NCBI RefSeq assembly: GCF_041296385.1
Contig: NC_091019.1
Span: forward strand, 12,602,531-12,666,530
Source: Aphelocoma coerulescens
Taxonomy: Eukaryota > Chordata > Aves > Passeriformes > Corvidae
Direction of reading: 5' to 3'
DNA length: 64,000 bases
The position numbers were made by a program, and so were the translations under genes. Each line of letters starts with the position of its first letter. Within the stretch, counting starts at the first letter, position 1. This document shows positions 16,133 to 28,100 of this stretch, in pieces. The notes below the pieces were generated by a model. The model was not told where the DNA came from and searched no databases. It saw nothing but the letters and a program-made list of their open reading frames with translations.

Positions 16133-16195
16133 CTTAATGGCGGCTTGAATTTCTCGAACTTTCTTTCTTGCTAAGACCTGTATGTGACTAGACAC
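16133..16195 (-). CDS. TEAD1: TEAD1 alternative exon (variant form), recognition helix of the TEA domain
   Basis: This 63-nt exon (21 codons, phase 0) has the acceptor gaacaatgtag|GTGTCT and the donor ATTAAG|gtacgttt. It encodes VSSHIQVLAR followed by KKVREIQAAIK. The first ten residues are identical to the exon at 15982-16044; seven or more of the last eleven differ. The frame is open, both splice sites are intact, and the nucleotide differences in the shared part are synonymous, so this is a maintained exon and not a decayed copy. The change turns RRKS into RKKV, removing the serine reported as a PKA target, and resembles the constitutive TEAD3 sequence (KKVREYQVGIK, from memory). The acceptor is weaker: its U-rich tract lies about 25 nt away from the AG. 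Whether this isoform is already annotated in birds or mammals I cannot check. Confidence 0.93.
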
Positions 16196-18932
16196 CTACA
16201 TTGTTCAGGTTTATAGGGGGGAAAAAAAACAACAAACAAAAGAAAAACAAAAAGCAAATCAAATTTTTAATGTCTATTTTTTCTTAAAAAAAAAAAAAAA
16301 AGAAAAAAGGAAAAAAAGAAACTTTTCCAAGGGGAGGAAGTTATTTGCATCTTCAGTAAGCTCTGCTGTTAAAGATACCACATTCCCAGCCAGATACCAA
16401 GCTCTTAGCACCGAGGCTTAACAATACAGGTCATCATTGCAGTGACTTGATTAAGGAAATAAAAAAAAAAAAAAAGAGAAAGGAAAAAAAAAGTGTAACC
16501 CACCAGGTTGTGCATTCAGCTACAAGATAGAAGACACAGTTCACAGCTGGACACAGCCCACGTGCTTTGGTACTGATCCCATCCATGCCCAGGCCCTGAG
16601 CTCCCATGTGGGGAGCCCAAAGGATTTCTACCCCATCTGCTGGGGATGCAGATGCCCACTCTGACCATTTGCCACTAGGCTTGAGACATAACTTGGCACC
16701 AAGAAATTTTATTCATTATTTATTGTGCTCCGCAGTTCCAATGAGGAGAGACTCAGGCTCCATTTTGACTCCACTGAAATGCTTTAAATTCTGGCATGAA
16801 TGATAAAATACTGGCACAACACAGGTCCCTGAACCCCTGCTGGTTTCCTTGGTAATCTCAGCATCAAGTCTGCCCACAAAACATTTGTGTAACTGGGGAC
16901 CAGTAACTTGACATCAGCTGGAGTGATGCCCAGATCTGGCCCATGGCTGTTTTGCTCAGAAATTTGTGCAAACCCTATCCCGCACTACATGAGTTATTGG
17001 TCAGAAGTTGCTGCCTGTGCAGTGAAGGGTCTGGGCCCAACTTCACATTCCTGTTTACCCAGGGACATACTGAATTCATGCTGTTGCTGATGAGGGTTTA
17101 ATGATGCTGCCCAGCATTGCTTGGTAGGGCTCAGCATCCTTCAGCCTTCTGTGTGAAGGTTTAAAACCTGCAGCGATGGCAAAAACCACTGAAGGGAAAT
17201 CTATTCTCGTTTGACCCAGGACATAACAGATCAGGTGGTGCACATTTTTCCCACATTAGTTACAATTCCTGTCTGGGAAAGAACAATGCCAAAAAAAGGG
17301 AGAAACTATGATTTTCTCCTTCTGTAAGACTATTCTGTGACAACAGCACCAAAAACCCTGTATTTTAGTAGGGAAGCAAACAGAGATGCATCAATGAGCA
17401 CAGTCCCTGAAGGCTACATTTGAGAAGCAGTTCAGGAACCAGTGTGCAGTAATTCAGAGTTATACTGCTGCTTACTGAGCAATTTTGCAGTCAAACACCT
17501 AGACTGAGTTTTCACATATGTTCATTTGTTTTGCTTTCAGTGGAATATTAGTGGTGTTAAAGGTTATACAAGGAGCACAATCGTAACATTTAATTGCTCA
17601 GTTAAAACTCCAGAGTAGCGACAAACTTTTTAAAGCACTCAATCTAAAGTGATTTATGAATTGCTCTAGAGGGATGTGCAAGTATGGAGGCAGACATCAC
17701 CACACGTAGCCATCACAGCCCTCCTGCTTTCTTGGCACATGCTGGCCAAGCATCTAACCCCAAGCTCTGCATTTTGACTCCTGAGGCAACTTTATGATCC
17801 CAGCATAACTTCCAGCTCCTGGAGCTCGCATGGGCAAGGCAGGGCAGAACTGGGGCCTCTGTCTTCAGTTTGTGATTTCTTTGTGAATCTTTGGTTTGTT
17901 CCTTTTCCACATGCTGCAGTTCACCTCCTTTCTGATGCCTTTTTTCATCCCTCACACACATGCTTCCTTCCTAACTGACAAGGGACACCACCCAGGGCAA
18001 AACAGCACCCAAAGTGCTTCAAATCCTAGTGCTGGCAGCTTTGTGTGACCCAGTGTCACCTTTCCCTTCACTGCAGAACATGCAGAATGAGCAAGTGTGC
18101 AAGCCTCTGCCTTCCCTTTGTCACACATGTGCAGGGGGAGAAGGGCACTCTCAACAGCTGACATTAAAGCAAGGAGGCTCTGCCATTTGTGAAACACTTT
18201 TAAACAGCAAAAGGGTGTAGTAACCACTGCACAAACTACACAGATCATGTGCCTTCTGCAAGGCTGCTGATTGCTGTGAATATTATAAATTAAAGGATTT
18301 AGTCATATGACATAAATCAATGGTTATGTGGTAATCATCTGAAAAAAACTTAAGACAGTTTTAAGGTTTATTCTGACTCTTGGATGAATGAAATTTTACC
18401 ATGGTCAAAGACCAGGAGCCAGAAGGCTCTCAGGGCAATTTAAAAATTATTTTTATATCCTGTAGCAACTACTGGCCATAACCTTAGAGCATTATTATGA
18501 CCAGTTCTTCTAGATAATTTTTATTTATTTACCTCTCATATCCAAGAATCGTAGCCTCTATTATAAAGCCAAATTCTCTTAACTTTTAAGAAGTTCCATT
18601 ATTTACCATTTCAAAATAATTATTATATTATAATAATATATACAGAAATAAGGCACAATGCTTTATGGCTTTGCTTCAACTTTTGAATTTTTTTATGAAA
18701 TATGAGGGGGATAATAGCTTCATGTACAGACAGATTATTAAAATATTAATCCTCAAACCACCACAATATAAGCCCTGGAGTTTTAAATATTCTCTAAACA
18801 GCATGTATTTAATCTGAATAGTGAAGTCAATACATCATCTCATCAGAGCTGAAGCACAGACAGCCACTGCAGCCAAAAATGCCATGTTTTGTCATTCACT
18901 GACATGCATACTTCCCCACTGGATTATTTTAC
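16196..18932 (-). other. TEAD1: TEAD1 intron, 2737 nt, with a long U-rich regulatory tract
   Basis: Intron between the exon at 18933-18997 and the variant exon at 16133-16195. Its last 120 nt (16196-16318) are very U-rich in the transcript, and another A/U tract is at 16459-16492. No repeat family or additional exon is evident in the remainder. Confidence 0.88.
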
Positions 18933-18997
18933 CTGCTTCCTGGTCCGTGTCTTCCCTGTTCTAAGTTTGATGTATCTGGCTATCAATTCATTCCTAC
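18933..18997 (-). CDS. TEAD1: TEAD1 exon: second helix and loop of the TEA DNA-binding domain
   Basis: This 65-nt exon has the acceptor ctttgtttcag|GTAGGAAT and the donor AGGAAGCAG|gtaaaata. It supplies two bases that finish the Gly of the Met-Tyr-Gly sequence in the missing upstream exon, then 21 codons beginning RNELIARYIKLRTGKTRTRK and ending in Gln, identical to human TEAD1 residues 69-89 as I recall them. This covers helix 2 of the TEA domain and the basic loop (TGKTRTRK) leading into the recognition helix; the basic residues also contribute to DNA contact and nuclear targeting. It ends in phase 0 and can join either of the two 63-nt alternatives. The preceding exon (with SPDIEQSFQEAL and the first helix) was searched for up to 64000 and not found. 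Confidence 0.97.
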
Positions 18998-21900
18998 CTG
19001 AAACAAAGAAAAATTCATGGTAAGGGACAAGCAGCATCACACCCAGAAACACCATCAAAATGCCACATTTGAACACGAGCTTCACGCATATCAGGTTTAT
19101 GTTTTCTTACACCTACTCCACTTTCCTTTGCAAACAATTTGCCAGCATTTCTCATTGTTTCACCAGTGTTTCCCTTCCATCTCCCTGACAGGCATTGCAG
19201 GTGCCACAGCAGCTCTGCAGAGGACCACGAGTTCAGTGTTTCCCCACCAAAGTCCTGCAGCAGTTTGCAGGCAGAGGCACCTCCTTTGCCAGCAGCAGTG
19301 CCCAGCATGATCTCTTACTGGAGGACCTCCCATGCTGGGGCTGCCACAAGGTCTGGGCTCCTCTGGTTTTGATTCCTACTGCTCCAGATGATGTTTGTTC
19401 CCTGGGATGCCTGTGGGGAGGAGTGGCTGCTCTTGAGCAGGTTGTGTGCTACCTGCGCCTAAGTGCCAATCACCCACATGTGACACCTTCTCTCCAAGTT
19501 TTAGTTCTGCAAGGAAGACAGCAAAATCTGTCCTTCCTGCCAGAAAGCCTCCTCCAGTGGTGCAAATCACCATCCCAGTTCAGCAGGTTATCAATCACAC
19601 CCTTAACTGTACTCACAAGAGTGGCTGCCCTGCAGTGCTGAAGTTCCTGTGGGAGCAGGGCTGATCAACACGGTGGTTTGTTATTCAGAGCTCTGTTGCT
19701 CTTTGAAATGTGAAATACTTCCAAGTCTCTAAAATGGCTATTTGACTCCTCTTCAGTCACACATTATGCTACCTAATGCAAACTAACATTTTCTATCCAA
19801 ATAATTTCCTTCCTAAGTATTGCTGACATGGAAGATAACACAAGTTTTATGTGGTGTCCTGTTTATTTTCACTGCATATTATGTTACATCTCCATGAGTT
19901 GTAATAACTTAAATATACTTGTTCAACAAGTCCTAAGCTACAGAGCTATTTGCATTCAGCAAGGGGGAAAAGCAGCTCGTGCGTAGAAAATGAGAAAACT
20001 GATTTAGCAGAGAGCTGAAAATGGGGAGGTTAAGAAAATAACTTGTCACCCACCAAGCTATTTTGAAGTGGATGAGTACATATCTGGGGAATGCAGAAAA
20101 TTATTATATCAGCCAGGCCTTCAAACCTTTACAGTTTTAATGTGGGGGAGAGATGGGGAAGTTTTGAAGTAGCCTGCGTATGTTTGAAGGGCATTTTGTT
20201 GACTGAAAGACTGAAGACATTTAGTCAAACTAGAGTTCTTTCTTCTGTCTCCCCCTCTGAGCCTTATTTTACACCCTTTGTATCAAATGTCTCATGGTTC
20301 CTGTCTCTTCCATGTTTGCTAAATGGGTACCAGAACATGAAATATCAGCATGCTTCAGAGCAAGAGCTGCATTTTTGTTTTGATCTGCTCTGTGTGCTTC
20401 GTTTCCCACAACATGCCACTGGTTTGTAATTCCTCAGCAGGTCTCTTCAGGACAAACTTCAAGAGGTAAATTTTGCGTGAGCAAACAGTTACACAAACCA
20501 GCCACATTTCTGCACACAAATGAGGGATTTCCGTATGCAAACAGAGGAGCAGGTAGTTACCTAATTTCATGCAAAGACCTTGTCTTCAGGCTGAACAGTT
20601 CTGCAGCCTGTAGTGCCCACAAGATACTTAACATTTGCAGTGAACAAGTGCCTTTGTGTTCATGGGGTGAAACCACGGAATGCTGCACCTCTGTATCTCC
20701 CTATTCTTGTGTTCTTTCTCATTACCCAAACAGAAGCCTGCAAGAGCTTCTGCAGGCCTGCAAGGCTGTCTGCGGCCTGGTGAGATGCAGAGATCACCAC
20801 ATTCCTGCAATCATTAGGGTGACAGGTGGTATGGGCATTTTTGTATTTCTAAATGCACATTTTTATTTAATTGGGGAATGCCACCCCTCCAGAAAGTACC
20901 TGCTTTGCGTATGTTTAAGTGTAAGCACACATCAATAGCCAGAATGGGGTTTTTTGCTGCAAAAAGATGGTCAGGTTGTTCTGATCAGCAGCTGGTGACT
21001 GTGCAAGGCCAGTGATGCTATAAGGTGACGTAAAGGACGTGATGCCATCTCTTGTCCCTCTCTCTGTGCTGCAGATGTTTCAAACACCTGGGCACAGCAC
21101 AGGTCACTCCAGCCACCACTTGCCCATTAAGGCAGCCCTATGCAGCCCTTGGCCACAGCTGAGGTCTCACAGTTCTCCTCCCAGACAAGACAGCTAAAAA
21201 GCTATTCTTAAAGGAAAGCTCAGGTTCCCAGGCAGCCACTTGACAGAAAAAACATCTTTATTAAAAACACCAAGCACTGGAAGTCTAGACTGTATTATTT
21301 GAGTGCTGTCTCTGATTGAGCCCCAGTCCACCCATGAAACGCTTTGGCTTCACTCAAGGGGGGTTTCTGTGGCCATTATCTAGCTGGGCAGGGCTATGAC
21401 TAACAAGATTGCAGTTTTGGCGAGTGATTGCTTCCCTGAAGCTGAAGGCTATCCATAGCCTAACTCCAGAAAAGTCAACAGGGTGGAATAATTTGCCTTA
21501 ACTTGCAGGGACAAGGAACTCCACAAGGAACCATAAAAAGTGGACGAGGCAAAAGCCTAACACATAGTTTCCTTACCACCATGTTTTCAACACAGCAAGG
21601 ACACATGCTCAGGTTTAGCCAAAGCAGGAGATACTGAAGTCTCACTAAATACCTTCTCCCTGGCCACAGTGATCTGAAAAGACATAAATTCTTTCCTGGG
21701 CTACCAAAAGCCATAAACACAAACAGAAGCACTGCCTGACATAAACAAGATAGATGCCCCCAACTAAAAGTTTACAGCCTAAATGTTATCTACCAAACAC
21801 TGGTGCTCTTCTTTACCAGCTCTGACAGATAGGGATAGAAATGATCTTATCTCCAGATCAACTAAAGCCCAAAGAGGATTTTAAAGAAAGGAAAGCTTAA

Positions 21901-23429
21901 TAATCCTAAAAACACCCTTTCCTGTTCTTGGGAATGACAAGAGTCTGAAACAAAAGGAGGCTCGAGGAACGTCTTTTAATTGGCCATTAGAAACCTTAGG
22001 GTGAAAAATGCTCGTTAGTAAATAGATCTGTTTTCTCTCGAAGAGCTCAGCTGTGGAAATACTTTCCATACATGCCCTCCCTCTGCCTCCTTGTCATATA
22101 TATCTGGGAAATTGCCTGGCAGAAGAGAAGGGGTCAGATTTATGAACTGTAAATTTTCAGCTCTTTCTTCTTGTCACTCGCTATGACAGCATCCTACTTT
22201 GAATGTTTTGGTTCAGGTATCAAAGAGCGGCATGGGGAAGTGCCTGGTTAGATAAAACATCTTCACAGCACAGGAATCTTTTCCAAGGATCTTGCAAAGA
22301 TCAGGATATTTTACATAGGCTGCTTCTTGGAGTCTGCTTTTTTCCCTGTTAATTCAGGCTTTATCTATCGTGTCCTTCTGTGCTGTCAGTGCAACTGCAA
22401 ACTATCATTCTCCCTGGACTGATGCTGAGGAAGAGGCATTCTGTGCAATGGAACATCTTTTTTAATCATGGCATGGAGTAAAGAGGGAGAAAACAGCTAG
22501 AAAACAGTGCAGATGCCAAAAACCTGTGAGGCTTTATGGAGAGACAAAACTCTACTGTGGCCCCTCCAAGGGAACAGCTCCCTCCACCTTCCCAAACCAC
22601 TGCCCCATCCCCGAGCGCCATCACGCTCAACAGGGAGTGTGTGGTGATCCCGGACACCTCTCAGGCAGCAGAGAGCTGACACTTCTGCTCCTCTCGTTCA
22701 AAATAAGTAGAAGCAGCTGCAAAGTGGGGAGGCTCCCACCACCCCTCCCCGGGGGAGGCAGTTGTTGCTCTAACAGAGGGCCCTTGTACAGGGAGCCTCC
22801 CCCACCAACGCTGTTTCCAAGAACAGCCTAAAGCAGCCAAGCACTGGCCCCCACAAAGGTCTCCACGAGGCTCCCTGGTCCACCCTTGGTGCTAAGGGTG
22901 TGTTTGTCCCCACTTTCCCAACACCAGCAATGCCCTCAAAGGTGAAAATCCACCCCTGACTGAGGAAGGCATAACTGGCAACCCCTTCATGGGCCAGAAA
23001 CAGGACCACCACCACCTCTGCCTCAGGGGAGCCAACAGAGCACCACAGGCAGCTCTACCAGGACCTGCACGAGCTGTGGACATTCTCTTGGCCACACCAT
23101 GTCCCTTTTCCCGTGTCCTGGCTACAGGCATCATTGCTCAAACCCAGGCAACAGGGCAGGGAGCTGGTGCATCACGTCCCTGAGCAGCCGCGAGGCCAGT
23201 GGGCGTCTTTATTTAGAACATTAATGACACAAATTAAACCTCTGCCCTCCCAGCTCCCAGTAATAGGCACTACCCGAAAGGGATAAAAATAGGCAACTGT
23301 GGGAAATAAAGCTGGCTAGCAACTTGAAAATGAACAGCTGATTTTAAGAAGTTTTCATATTCAGCCAAATAATTCAAGTAACGATTGAGTAGAAAAGCCT
23401 ATTTTATCAGACAATCAAATACTATGAAT

Positions 23430-23475
23430 TTCTTCAAATTCTACAAGACTGTGGCTTCTTCAAATTCTACAAGAC
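23430..23475. repeat. Tandem duplication of 20 bases
   Basis: The block ttcttcaaattctacaagac occurs at 23430-23449 and again, identical, at 23456-23475, with a period of 26 bases. It is a recent local duplication by identity, with no evident function. Confidence 0.92.
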
Positions 23476-25165
23476 AGGTATTTCCCATCCTGACTGCAAA
23501 GTCTGGGGAAAGAGCTGCACAATATCATCTCCAAAATCATTCTCACAGCCATGTTTACCCCATAGCAAAGCTGTTTTCAGCCAGTTGTGGTGAACTCCAA
23601 TTCTGCTTGGCCTGGTCATCGCACAGTTCTGCCCATGTGCCTGGGGGCCAAATCTGGAGACCTTGGGGGAATTTTGCTCGATGAGGAAGCAGGCTGTGAG
23701 CACTCTCCTGGGACAGTCCCCATGAGCAGCACCCAGCTCTTTGTCTGGCTACTGCGCCCGAGCTGGATCCAGATCCCACCCCAGGCATGGACACTGTCAG
23801 CAGGGATGTGCTGGTTTGAACCCTTTCCTCATCAGAAGGTGGGCACAGGGTCCTTGGGCAGCAGAGCTTGTGGCCTGTGGAGGAAAAGCTGCTCTGTCAT
23901 GGTGCTCAGGCCCAGCACTTTTCTGTTCCGTTCTGCCGGCAGAATATCCGGCTTTGGGAGATCCCGCCTCAAATTCGGCACCGCCGCCTTCTGAAGACGC
24001 CTTATAGCTAAATTGGCTAACAAAAAGCCTCTTGTAGATAAAAGAGCTCTGCGAGTCAACAACTGGCTAAGCAGTTTAAACCTCTAAGTAAGGCATATTC
24101 TATTTAAACGTTATAGGCAAATCTAATTTAAGCTTTTAAAAATATTATGGGCAGGTGTTTAAGTCGCGGGCACACTGGGCTGTGCTGGGCTGGGAGGGGG
24201 CTGGGCGCCGCTTCCCAGGCGGGCAGCATTTTGTTCAGCCAAGCTTTCTGCAGAAGGGCCACGTGACAGAGGCCAAATAAACAGCATCTGGGGATTTTCA
24301 ATTACAGACCTTCACCCAGCATGCCTGCACTGTAATCTCTACCAGATGAGGCTCAGGCCTCACTATTTTCAATAATTCACACACTGTGTACACATAACAT
24401 GACAATAAGGGCATTCATGCAACCGCCTGATTCGCACATCAAAGCTCCCAAATGGCCAGCTGTAAGCATGCTTACTGCTGAATAATTCATTCTTTTCACA
24501 GGCTTGAAAAAACGCTCAGCGGGAGTTGGCAAGCTTGTGTTCTTTCCTGTGTGGTATGCTAAACTCAAATTTTGAAAGAGGTACAGCCCTACTAAAAAGA
24601 GTCAGAGATACAACTATTTAAATGTGCATTTGCGAGCTCTCGGATGGCTGCTCACAGAAAAAAAAAAAAAAAAGAAAAAAAGAGGAGAAAAAAGCAGCTC
24701 TACATTTCCAAGTGGATAGCAGAGATAAGAGGAAATAACCAACATATCCTCTGAGGCAGGTGGTTAACAGAAATAAAATGATAAAGCTGTTTTCTGGCTG
24801 GTAAAATACTTTTTACACATATTATTCCTGGCTAAAATTTTTGGATATACCAGGCGCATAACAGTCAACAAGTTCAGCAGACTTGAAATTTCCTCATACT
24901 TAGCATAAATTTTCTACTAGATGGCAAAGAGGGTTTTTGTTAAGACTAACACATATGAAAAAGGCAAACACAGAAACACCAGAGCTAATTCTGTAACTCC
25001 TATTTACTGTTCTCAGCGATATGGGTTGAATACTAATTTCTACATGATATTTTAACAACTCCAAACTTGCAGCAATGTCTCTGAACATTTAACTTGCAAC
25101 AAGTGAATGTTCCAGATTTTGTAATACTTTCACTTAATGTAACAGAACCATCATTTCTGTAGGAG

Positions 25166-25191
25166 AAAAAAAAAAGGGGGGGGGGGGGGGG
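25166..25191. repeat. A10-G16 homopurine run
   Basis: Ten A are followed directly by sixteen G on the plus strand, flanked by further purines. The TEAD1 transcript carries C16 then U10; the G-rich strand could form a quadruplex. Length should be treated as uncertain because homopolymers are error-prone. Confidence 0.9.
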
Positions 25192-28100
25192 AGAAAAAAG
25201 AAGGGTCTGCTTCATAATATCAAGTTTTCTTGACTGTCAATCAGTGCCTAAACCAGCAGGATCAACTAGTCATGACCTCTTCTTATAGCAAACACATGCT
25301 GCTTACCAGCTGTGGGCTGTGTTTTTTACATCCTTTTCTCTATCATTCAGAATGGCTTCCTCCTAATCACAATAATCCCAAAAGTGCTAAAACATATCAA
25401 TCGTCCTCTAAGCCCTGCCTACAAAAGGCCAGCCGTCCGGCCTTTATGGGCTTGTCCAACAGCAGCTGATACTTCATTCAACTACAAATCCAATTTAGCA
25501 GTTACAAGAGGTTTAGCATCACTGGAAAAATATTGGTGTTGATCCTGCACTCTTAAGTCAGCAAATATTCCTTTGCCATATTGTTTAGCTTTTTCTGCCA
25601 TATTTACACTTCTGCTGGATTTCCCTGAGTGACTTCAACAACAGCATTTAACCTCTGAACTGGTAATATTTACAGTTGATCAAACAGTGATTTTTAAAAT
25701 ATGTTTACCACAATTACAGAAACATAAGCCTATTTGAATTCCAACTGTTATAATTCCAAAAAAATCCCCAACCAACAACCCTAAAAACAAACACAGTCAT
25801 TTCACTCAAAACCATAGAGCACACTTTATGTACCAGTCATGCAGGATGTTATTTATTATAGCCCTTCGGGCAAGTTCATGGCAATTCTTTCACTTATGTA
25901 TTTTTAATTGCCAAGTGAGCCAATGCAAACACTCCCTTGATTCCCCCTACACCTTTTCTTTTTATTTCATTTTTTTCCCCCTGTTTTCCTGTTTTTCTTT
26001 TTTTTCCCCCTTTTTCTTTTCCCCCTCTTTAAGCAGCAGTATATGTCGGAGGGCTGGGGCCCAGGACACAGGCAGGTCTCACAGTCCCCAGGGAACAGGA
26101 TTGGATCAAAAACATTAACTGTGTGTCTTCGACCTGCTGGAGTTTGTTGGTGCTCTGAAACCTTTGGGAGCCAAGGGTCTGGCTCAAGAATTTAGGTCAG
26201 GACCATGCAGAGAAGTGGCCATGCAAGGACAGGACCGGCAGGGGACAAAGACCTCAGGGTTCCTAAAACGGGTTTTAGGGGCTGCCCCAGTGGTGTGTGT
26301 GTATGCACTCACACACAAAACTACAGTGAGTCACTTCAATATTATTATACACAACTTAACTGCTTTCAAGGCATACCCTAACTGGGCTGCCCAAGAGGAG
26401 AGGGCAAAGAAAAGATCCCAGAAACAAAATAACCAAAATAATCCCTTCGGATGCTAATGAGCGAACAATTACAATGACTCATCGAAGTTATATCATAATG
26501 ATACTTCCAAAGAAAAGAACTTTTTGTGTATTGTATTAAAACCAACAACAATAAAATGATTCCAGATTGAATCAAGACCACAGTTTAATTTACACAGCAA
26601 AAGGGAAATGACATAATAGTAGCACAGAAAGATATTCTCCTCATGTCAAGTCTTAATCTTTGGGTTTTATCCCAGCTTCAGTTTTAGAGAAAACAATGAA
26701 AAAGACCCATAGACACATCTGGTTCAAAAGTGTTCATTGACATTAATGCAATGCATTGGATTCTGTTTGGCAGGTCCTCATACTGGGAAATATTCCACAT
26801 AAGCAATGTTTATTAATTTTCTTCTTCTGATTTTTTAAAAACACAGGCAGAATATATTTCAAAAAGAGACGAGTAATCCAGAGAGCTCTCTGAATATTCA
26901 TTAATTAATATTTTGTCAGTGTCAGTTGTCTCAACAAAAGGTTTTACAATTTACTCTAAGTCCCTTTTAATTAAAATTTAAATGCTACAAAAATTTTTTT
27001 TTTTTGCTCCTACTACTTACAATAAACTGTATTTTACTGCAACCAAAAATGCATTTCAAAACAAACAGCAATTTTTATGCTTCAGAATATACAAAGAAAT
27101 CCCCACAGGAGGAAAAAAAATCCCCAAACTTGACCTTTGCCATATCTCTGGATCAGCTACCTATGTTTAGTGGATTATACAAAAACCTGGATGTCCTTAA
27201 TCTGACATTGTGGGTTTTTTCCCCTGCTCTGATAGGAACTGTCAGTAACCTCTCTGCAAAGACCCTGTGCAAATTCCACATGCAATTCCCGGGTTGGTTT
27301 CTGAGGTAGTTGCAGTTTCTCAGTGACAGGAGCAGTTCAGAAAGGAGCAGACTCTTGCCCAATGCTGCTGATAGAAAGTCTGATTTGGACAGGAATCCTT
27401 CAAATACACAGACAATGGACTGGCTAACCTGTCATGCATGATGGATGAGTTAAGGGGATTAAAACCACTATTTGCATTAGAATACATAAAAATTAGCAAA
27501 ATAGAATTTCTCAGTAGGTGGCTTCAGTTCTATTTGTTCTCTTAGGCAAAATGAAGTTCATTTTTAAAGGAATTATGATTGTTTAAGTAACACTTATTTG
27601 CAGAGAAGAAATTCTGGGTGCTGTTTTGCTTCCTATTGTTTATTCTTTAAGAGATACACTTTAACTATCACAAAAGTATCCTTTTCTGCCCGTGTTTACT
27701 ATTAGAGCATTACACAACTACAGTGTTCTAACCACTTTAAACTGTATGTATACCTCAATGCTTACATGTTTCTAAGCTGCATATACCCCCCCAAAAAAGT
27801 GGTTTGAGTTCAGGGAGAAATGATCAAAAAGACCAAAAAATTACATTAAATTGTGTGTTGATGGTTCAGTGAGGTTCTGAGTACGAGCCTGTGACTCAGG
27901 AACTGTAAAAGGCAGATGCTTGAATCACTGCAGGTTTCTTTTGATCAGATTCATATTGCACACAGTGCTGGTACTTAAAAGACTCCGAGATGGCTGCACA
28001 AAGTGACCTAATGAAAGGCTGGCCTCACAGAATAGCATTATACTGTTTATACAACATAGCTTTGAGAGAAATCTGTATGGACAAATTGGCGCACACAGGC

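Noticed and set aside
22055..22085. ATG-TAT-GG on the minus strand as a possible end of the missing TEA exon
   Set aside because: The upstream bases do not encode the expected SDEGK sequence and no donor site follows.
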